Source: Phellopilus nigrolimitatus
Taxonomy: Eukaryota > Basidiomycota > Agaricomycetes > Hymenochaetales > Hymenochaetaceae
Assembly (NCBI GenBank): GCA_021029095.1
Contig: JAJOHG010000006.1
Location: 992,001-1,056,000, forward strand
DNA length: 64,000 nt
Direction of reading: 5' to 3'
The number at the start of each line of letters is the position of its first letter. Position 1 is the stretch's first letter. The notes under the pieces are model-generated. The model worked only from the letters and a program-made list of their open reading frames with translations, was not told the DNA's origin and made no database searches. The translations under genes and the position numbers were made by a program. Of this stretch, positions 57,952 through 64,000 are shown in pieces.

Positions 57952-59145
57952 ATGTCCCGCAAAGCTTCGTGTTCCCTGCGGCTAAGTGATATTGAGTCCA
58001 CTCGTTGCCTTGGTGTGTGTGTCGTTGTCAGACGGAAGTCATAAAGTTGATGTCCTTGAACGCGTCACAGGGAAAGGTGGATTCGGAACGGTCTTACTAT
58101 GTCGCGTCAAGGAACGCCAACGAAGGTCCGGTCTCGTTGCAATTAAGTGCCAGCCAAGGATTGATGGTCGCGGGATCCCTCTTCTTTCCGAAAGAAGAGT
58201 TATGAATAAGTTGCCGTTCAGTCCATGGCTCGCAAGCCTTTTGGATGTCTTCTATGATGAAAGGACTGTCTACTTCATGATGGAGTACTTCCCGTTGGGA
58301 AGTCTGAAGCACGCTGCCGGAAAGTGTTACGGTCAAGGAGAAGACATCCCAGTACAGTTCTATTTGAGCAACATTGTACTGGGCATCGAGTTTCTGCACA
58401 AATTCGGGATTGTGCACTCTGACCTTAAGCCGGACAACATTCTCGTCGGCGGTGACGGGTATCTTGTCATCGCAGATTTCGGCCATGCGCAGGCCAGGAA
58501 TTGGAATTCCTGGCTTATTCTTGGAACATTAGATTATATGCCCCCAGAGGCACTTGAAGGTCGTAGGTATAGAGAGTGGGAGTTAGCATTATTGACAGAC
58601 TGGTGGTCAACAGCCTGCATTGCCTATCAACTGCTCATGTGGCCGAAAAAGGTATGTGCCATTTGACTTGTTCGATAATCCTACTGACTCTGTAGGCCTT
58701 TTTATACAATGAGCTCGTGCAAGACATTCGTCCAGTCGATGCGGACGATGCGGACGAGGGACATTTATCGCTATCTAGACCCAGGAAAAGATGTCCCGCG
58801 CTAGCTGAATTGCTTGGAAAAATGTTCCGCAAAGACCCCTTGCAGCGCATGGGCGCCCAAGGAAGCAAGGAACTCAAAGCAGATCCGTACTTCACTGGCG
58901 TCGACTGGAAGGCGCTCGCCAACCGGACAACAAACGTATGTCTATTCTCGATATGCTTGTCTCAGTTTCATTCTTCGTCCTTATATTGTTCTACGACGTA
59001 GGCACCTTGGATACCGAAACCGTATGATGATGGTGTGCATGAACATCCCTTACCAGAACAATCTGTAGTCCCGGGACTTACTATCATCGCTCCGGACGAG
59101 GAGCTTGCCTTCGAGTCCCAGTTGTTTCGACGTCGAGATCAATAG
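57952..59145 (+). CDS. Ser/Thr protein kinase, AGC-like, small
   Basis: Four exons (57952-57985, 58032-58651, 58696-58935, 59002-59145) join to 345 residues. The start MSRKASCSLRL is joined by a 46-base intron to NGSHKVDVLERVTGKGGFG. Kinase motifs are the Gly loop GKGGFGTV, VAIKCQ with the ATP Lys, a FMMEYFPLGSL hinge, VHSDLKPDN as catalytic loop (HSD in place of HRD), IADFGHAQ, GTLDYMPPEAL and DWWSTACIAYQLL. The end PYFTGVDWKALANRTTN and APWIPKPYDDG is the hallmark of AGC kinases, but the hydrophobic motif after it is lacking. It appears catalytically able. No close subfamily (PKA, PKC, Sch9) is recognised. Confidence 0.82.
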
Positions 59146-59588
59146 GGTTGCTTTCGCTACTGCGTTCCATTCTTCTCTGACTTTTCGTTTTTGTGAGATA
59201 GGAAAATTTGGATGATAGATCACTCAAGACTTTGAAATTGAATTGTACCAGTAGTATTTTGCACTTCGCGGGAAAGAACCGGTTCATGACTATTTCGAAA
59301 ATAGCAGTAAATGTTAAGGACTTGAGGTGCGAGACCTACTGATGACAAATCAAGAGAACCCTCATATCGCCGGCGGTCGCCTAGCGCTCTGCCGCGCTCT
59401 GCCGAAATGCCGCTACATCTGTATAAGGCAGGCGTCATGAGAATGAAATTCTTATGCTTTAAGCTCGCTATAGAGCCCTCAAACCGATTGCCCCAGGTGT
59501 TCACATTCGTTCCAAAGCCACTCTTTACACTTGTTCTGCTTGCGATTTCCATCCCTCGGATAAAGAACGCCTGGGTACGAAACTGACG
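59146..59588. other. intergenic region upstream of the XPG-like gene
   Basis: 442 bases with no supported gene. It should hold the kinase 3' untranslated region and the promoter of the next gene. An antisense frame (59220-59600) has no motif. Confidence 0.45.
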
Positions 59589-62217
59589 ATGGGCATCCAT
59601 GGACTAACTACGTTTCTGCGCGAAAACAAACGCGCGCTGTCAAAAACACTTCATCTCTCAGCTGAAGACGAAGAAACGACTCCGCTAGTCGTGGACGGTT
59701 GGTCGTACGTCTTTTCTTCTTGTAGTGCGATATGGAATTGACTATGTGCTGTTCTAAAAACAATAACACAGGTTCATCTTCAAGCTAGTTGAGGACTCGA
59801 ATCTCCCATGGGTATACGGCGGAAATTATCCAGAGTTCTCGCGCTTGGTCGTTAAGGTGGTCACTGCGTGGTTGGCTGTTGGGTTCATGCCTATTATCTT
59901 CGTTTTCGATGGCTCAACGCCCCCCATAAAATTTACAACAGTGATTAAGCGTTTGACTCAGTCGTATGTCCAACACTCCCTGCTATTCTTTCGCACTTCT
60001 TCTGCCTCGCGGAATACACCTCGGTTCTTGCACGAATCTTGGATTATACCCCCACTCGCTTACACGGTCTGCGTGAATGCGTTACTGTCCTTCCGGGGAG
60101 ACGCTTCTGAAGGTGGCGAGACAGGACTGGATATCCATTTTGCCGATGAGGAAGGGGATCCGTACGCCGTAGAACTGGCTGGTCGGGTCAAAGGCTATAT
60201 CACTGGTCGAGATTCAGATTTCGTTGTGTTAAACAGCGAGGGTTATCGCGGATACTTGCCCCTGGAAGAACTAGTGTGGCTGGCATCAGATAACCAAGGA
60301 CCTGCAATCGGGAATGATGGTGGAGATGGTTTTCAGGCAGTCAGGAGTAAAAAGAAGGTCAGCTCAGAAAGGATTACTGGAATGGGCATCATTCCACCTG
60401 ACTCCAGGAGCTTTACGCTGTCAGTGTCATTATACACACCTGCATCTCTCGCACGCCTTTTGAATTTGCCTGTTTCCCTCCTTCCTCTACTTGGAGCATT
60501 GGTCGGCAATGACTATACGCACCAGAATTTTATCACATCCTTAGCATCGCCTTCACTGCCTCCCCCTCCGTCGTTTAAATCGTCACACACCTTACTTTTC
60601 GAAAGACGGCTGACGCTGTCTCAACGCATCTTGCATGCAAGCACTACTCTTGGAACGTTTTTGCACCCGCCACCAGGGAAGCGGAAACAGAAGGCGCCGC
60701 AAAGTGTGATGGAGCTCATACAAATGACTGTCACAGCTCTGCTCACGAGTAGCCATGCCCCAGCGGCCCTTATCGGGTCCGGACAAGCAACTGCTATTGT
60801 AGAAAGTATCGTTGAAGGAACGCTGCCCTATGCGATGCCACCGAGACCTTCGGAAGATGAAACGTTAAGCAAGACAGTATGCTCACTCCATGCTCCTTCG
60901 GAATGTCGTCTCGTATCCCTCTTGGATCGATCAGATAACACCGGTCCAGCTCGCGCAAACGAAGTCGCCTCGTTATATTTGCATGCCTATCGTCTTGGAA
61001 AGTTTTCACCTTGGCTTATGGATATTTTGTCTACACGGAGCTTCTGGCCTAGGTTATTCCTCGAGAATCCTGATACAGAAGCCGTCGCGCGCAGTGTATC
61101 GCGACACGCACGAGAATTCGCTTACGCTTTGATGGAGGATGGATTGGGCATACCAGATGCAGATAAGGAACAAGACTTGGAAGATGAAGAGGCATCGGAC
61201 GAAGACTTTGATGATCTTGACGAGGTAATTGATGTTATGGAGGAAGAATCGGACTATGACTATGGAGGTGATATTTCTGATGATGTAGGAAAGTTGCGAG
61301 GTGCATTGAGAGACTTGCAGCTCGAAAAAGCGAAGGGCGGTGGTTCGCCAGACTTGGACGAGATTGAAGGGTCCAACGCAGGAGAATCGACCGTTCAAAG
61401 CTCGTCTGTCCGCAGTCCTGTTCCGCTTCCCCGTCCTTCTTATACCAGGAAACCCGTGAACGACAAGCCGAAGTTTATTACCGAGTATGTGCGACGAGGC
61501 AATCACGTCGTCCCCGAGGAAATTGAAGTACTGCCTCTCAGACGATTCCTACCATATACGTCTCATGAAGACAACGCAGCAAGAGATGATCATACTCCTT
61601 TACAGCTTCGACCAGAAACAGAACGTCTACGTGCCTTATTCGATTTTCTTCAGATCGACCCGAATACTATCCGCTCCCTTGATAAGAAGGACATAATGCC
61701 ACTTTTATCTCTTAGGCTAGTGGTTAAACGGATGCATGAACGTGCGATAGAGGGACAAAGCTCAAAGGAGAGACAATTGGAGAGATGGACGCGCAGAGAG
61801 GCGCGCACGTTCATGGCAGCAATAACGCATCCGGAATGCGTCGACTTTGCAGATCCTCCTGAAGAAGTCTCAGAACGCGCCATCCAGCTCACAGCCCAGA
61901 TATCAACCAGCCTCGAGTGTGTCGAGCTCCTTGTCCAGATGCTTCTTCTGACGGATGCGATTCCGGGATGCGCACATCGCTTCTCAGGGCTGCGGTTTCA
62001 TTGCATGCTGGCATCGAGTAAAGACGCCGAAGTAAATGAAACCGTTTGGCGAGCCACGGTGGGCGGCATTGACGAGTGCTTTGCGGAGGAGCGGAAGGGG
62101 AAGAAGGCAAAGCGAAAAGTGCAGAAAAGCGTGACAACGATGCCACAGTTGAACGGCAAGGGGAGTAAACCCGCTGCTGGGGGCATGTATAACTTGCTGG
62201 CGGATATGTCGATGTGA
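59589..62217 (+). CDS. asteroid/XPG-like nuclease-fold protein
   Basis: Two exons (59589-59704, 59772-62217) give 853 residues. The N terminus is XPG-like: MGIHGLTTFLRENKRALSK, VVDGWSFIFKLV with the first acidic residue, and VGFMPIIFVFDGSTPPIK with the second. The internal part has AVELAGRVKGYITGRDSDFVV, containing the GxDSDF core shared with FEN1/XPG, and LLGALVGNDYT with a further Asp. The usual substrate-loop helices are reduced, as in Asteroid/ASTE1 proteins, rather than in FEN1 or EXO1. A long acidic stretch (about 61160-61270, EDEEASDEDFDDLDEV) is unique to the middle. The C terminus is basic (RKGKKAKRKVQKS). Whether it is an active nuclease is not known. Confidence 0.85.
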
Positions 62218-62577
62218 TTTATACAATATGTAGTCAGTATATGAACGCTTGTTTTGTTGTACTGTGTTGTACTGTTGTTCTGCTGTACGCTAGTTTATTG
62301 TAAAGTATCGGGTCAGTCACAAAGGATCTGTCGAATCTTTCATGTTTTATGACACGTAGCACTTCGAAAATGCAGTAAAGCGGCAAATCACTTTAATGTG
62401 TGAAGGACAGGTTCGGCAAAGCGTATATCGCAACAGCATGAAGTAAAGCAAGATGGTCGAATTGTGGAGGTATAATTGATGACAGAATGAGAAGCATTGA
62501 TCTTGCATTGTATATTATTACCGGTAATTGAAGCTGCGATGCAGCGATTGCAAGGGATGGCCGATGAACAGTTTACC
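62218..62577. terminator. convergent 3' end region
   Basis: 360 bases between the stops of the XPG-like gene (+) and the phosphatase gene (-). It contains GTTGTACTG repeats near 62254-62285 and is otherwise AT-rich 3' sequence. Confidence 0.4.
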
Positions 62578-64000
62578 TCACTGCGGAGGACGCAAAGCCC
62601 GAGCGACCTTCTTCCAATCCTGATAACAAGAAATCCAATGGGAGTAAACAAGAAGAAGGTGATCGGATGACAGGTTCGGCGCACCTTGTGATTTACCGTC
62701 CTAAGGTCGTCGACAGCTGCTATGTGTACCATATATCGTGCCAGCTTCTCGAGCTCGCGATCTTCCGCAGCGTGTGTTGTGTACGCCTCCTTGAATGCGC
62801 TAATCTTAAGTCCCTCTCCCGGGTTGAGAGCAAAATTCCGTCCCTGTGCGGTAAAAATGATAATCATTTTTTATTCCTGTTTGAGGGTAAATGCAATAAA
62901 TGTTCAACCCACGAGATCGTCAACATGTATAGAGTTCGAGGCATTACTGTTGTGACATCAGACCTTGTCAGGATGCAAAAGAAAGAAGGACGGACTATTG
63001 AGGAAATAAATTCCAGATTATTTGCAGCGGTTTCACATGATGAGGGAACTGCTGTCCGTTTCTTTTTGAAAACACTTTGAACATGCATGTCTTGTCCAAT
63101 ACTGTTCGGCAGGTTCTGAACACGTCGGAACTTAATCATACTATCTAAACGTACCAAAGTTTATCTGCATCGGCGTATTCGCATTACCAAGTGAGTCAGG
63201 CGGACGGGAAAATGACGGAGGCAGTTTTCACCTTATAATGACGGCGGTCTGATCCAATCATACCAAGTTCATGAAGTTTAGTTTCCAACCAGATCCAGCT
63301 TGTCTGAGACCTGGCAAAAAGGTAGGTTGAGTTGTATAAGGAAGTCTTAGGATTATTGGACAGCGACATACCATATGCAAATATCGTAGAACGGGTATAC
63401 GGCTTCAAGGAACTCATGTAATCGAGGGCGAGCACATTCTGTGGGTGGTAAAGAGCCTTCTAAGAGAGGCTTAGTATCGAGAATAGCTATAGGGAAGAAG
63501 TCTGCGTCATTTTTTTTTGCTAAAACAGCTTACGAGCTACGAGCAATCCTTACTATAATCAATGTCCAGTACAAGGAGTTTCTTTCCTTCTCGCAAGGGG
63601 TACATGAGGTTCAAGCTACTTTGCAATTTCTGTGTCGCTTCCCTGATCTTTCGTTGATTTCTTCTGTCGGCGATATATGCTTGAGATGCTTGAGGGTTCT
63701 CCGAAAAGTCCACATCGAGGTCGTTGAAAACATCTGGAAGTTCTTCAAGTTCTGCAAAGTGACAGATGTCGTGAGCTATAGAAGAGAACGTGTAAGCAGC
63801 AAATGAGCCTCACGAGAAGGATCCTTCAGCTCATTCCCCAAAGCCGTTCCGACGAAGGAGAATTTTTTTCCGTTGATAAGTTTCAGGCTTGCTCTTATAG
63901 TGAAACATTTGTCAGTTGATAGCAAAGTAATTCTGAGATAATAACTTGCATAGTTTCTTCGTCAGGAGGCAGTTTGCCTTTAACAAGTCCTAGTATTTTC
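62578..64000 (-). CDS. UBLCP1-like ubiquitin-like-domain CTD phosphatase (5' end outside window)
   Basis: UBLCP1 is a nuclear HAD-family phosphatase that acts on the 26S proteasome. On the minus strand, from the right edge, KILGLVKGKLPPDEETM and SLKLINGKKFSFVGTALGNE are the end of a ubiquitin-like domain. The phosphatase core follows: KKLLVLDIDYTILDTKP (DxDxT motif, split by an intron), LHEFLEAVYP and SQTSWIWLETKLHELGMIGS. The C terminus has RNFALNPGEGLKISAFKEAY, LEKLARYMVHIAAVDDLRTV and DWKKVARALRPPQ, ending at 62578. Motif order and the NFALNP segment match animal UBLCP1. Several introns of 50-60 bases are needed. The start and most of the ubiquitin-like domain lie beyond 64000. Confidence 0.88.

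Noticed and set aside
1..64000. CRISPR arrays, bacterial operons and ribosome binding sites
   Set aside because: The window is spliced fungal nuclear DNA, and no regularly spaced direct repeats were seen.

Overview
The window is from a filamentous basidiomycete, most likely an Agaricomycete. Genes are dense and on both strands, introns are many and about 45-100 bp long with GT..AG ends, and the proteins are fungal (NIP1/eIF3c, Cdc4-type myosin light chain, IPK1, Zn2Cys6 regulator, CWF19L1/Drn1-like factor, fungal RIB3). No rRNA, tRNA, CRISPR array or complete transposon was seen. All gene models were spliced by eye from reading frames and splice consensus.

Layout. 1-1228 (+) is the end of a broken alpha/beta hydrolase. 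1541-3200 (-) is a short-chain dehydrogenase, and 5054-11503 (-) a long kinesin that shares a 517-bp divergent promoter with IPK1 (12021-13431, +). Isovaleryl-CoA dehydrogenase (14717-16553, +) and a Zn2Cys6 regulator (17517-19221, +) follow, then arginase (20610-22104, -), which contains two microexons. From 22.3 to 44.3 kb lies a segmentally duplicated region. After it come an essential myosin light chain (44337-45199, -), a secreted type-B carboxylesterase (46092-47996, -), a peroxisomal-type Nudix hydrolase (50020-51244, -), an F-box-like relic (about 51.67-53.27 kb), eIF3c (53486-56454, +), a small Ser/Thr kinase (57952-59145, +), an asteroid/XPG-like nuclease-fold protein (59589-62217, +) and the 3' part of a UBLCP1-like phosphatase (62578 to beyond 64000, -).

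The most unusual region is 22275-44330. It holds three paralogous genes for large proteins with an N-terminal header domain, a P-loop NTPase (SSGTGKS Walker A, LLIVFDEA Walker B) and a C-terminal PD-(D/E)xK-like nuclease fold (QVK/QAK motif). This layout resembles the Crinkler-RHS-type (CR) proteins of fungi. All three (CR1, CR2, CR3) splice into uninterrupted frames. The complete unit C is RIB3 - aminotransferase - CWF19L1 - UBX/FAF2-like - CR3. Units A and B are tandem copies from which about 8.3 kb was lost between RIB3 intron 1 and the last exon of the UBX gene, so a RIB3 5' fragment is joined to a UBX 3' fragment in front of CR1 and CR2. In unit A this junction is open, the old RIB3 donor and the UBX stop are gone, and a consensus intron links the RIB3/UBX frame to the CR1 header. 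The result is a predicted chimeric protein of 1150 residues. CR1 also carries two header domains in tandem.

Most remaining genes are housekeeping: arginine and leucine catabolism, riboflavin and inositol phosphate synthesis, ER protein quality control, lariat processing, translation initiation and cytoskeleton. Several genes show small apparent frameshifts (hydrolase, kinesin C terminus), which could be real or assembly errors.
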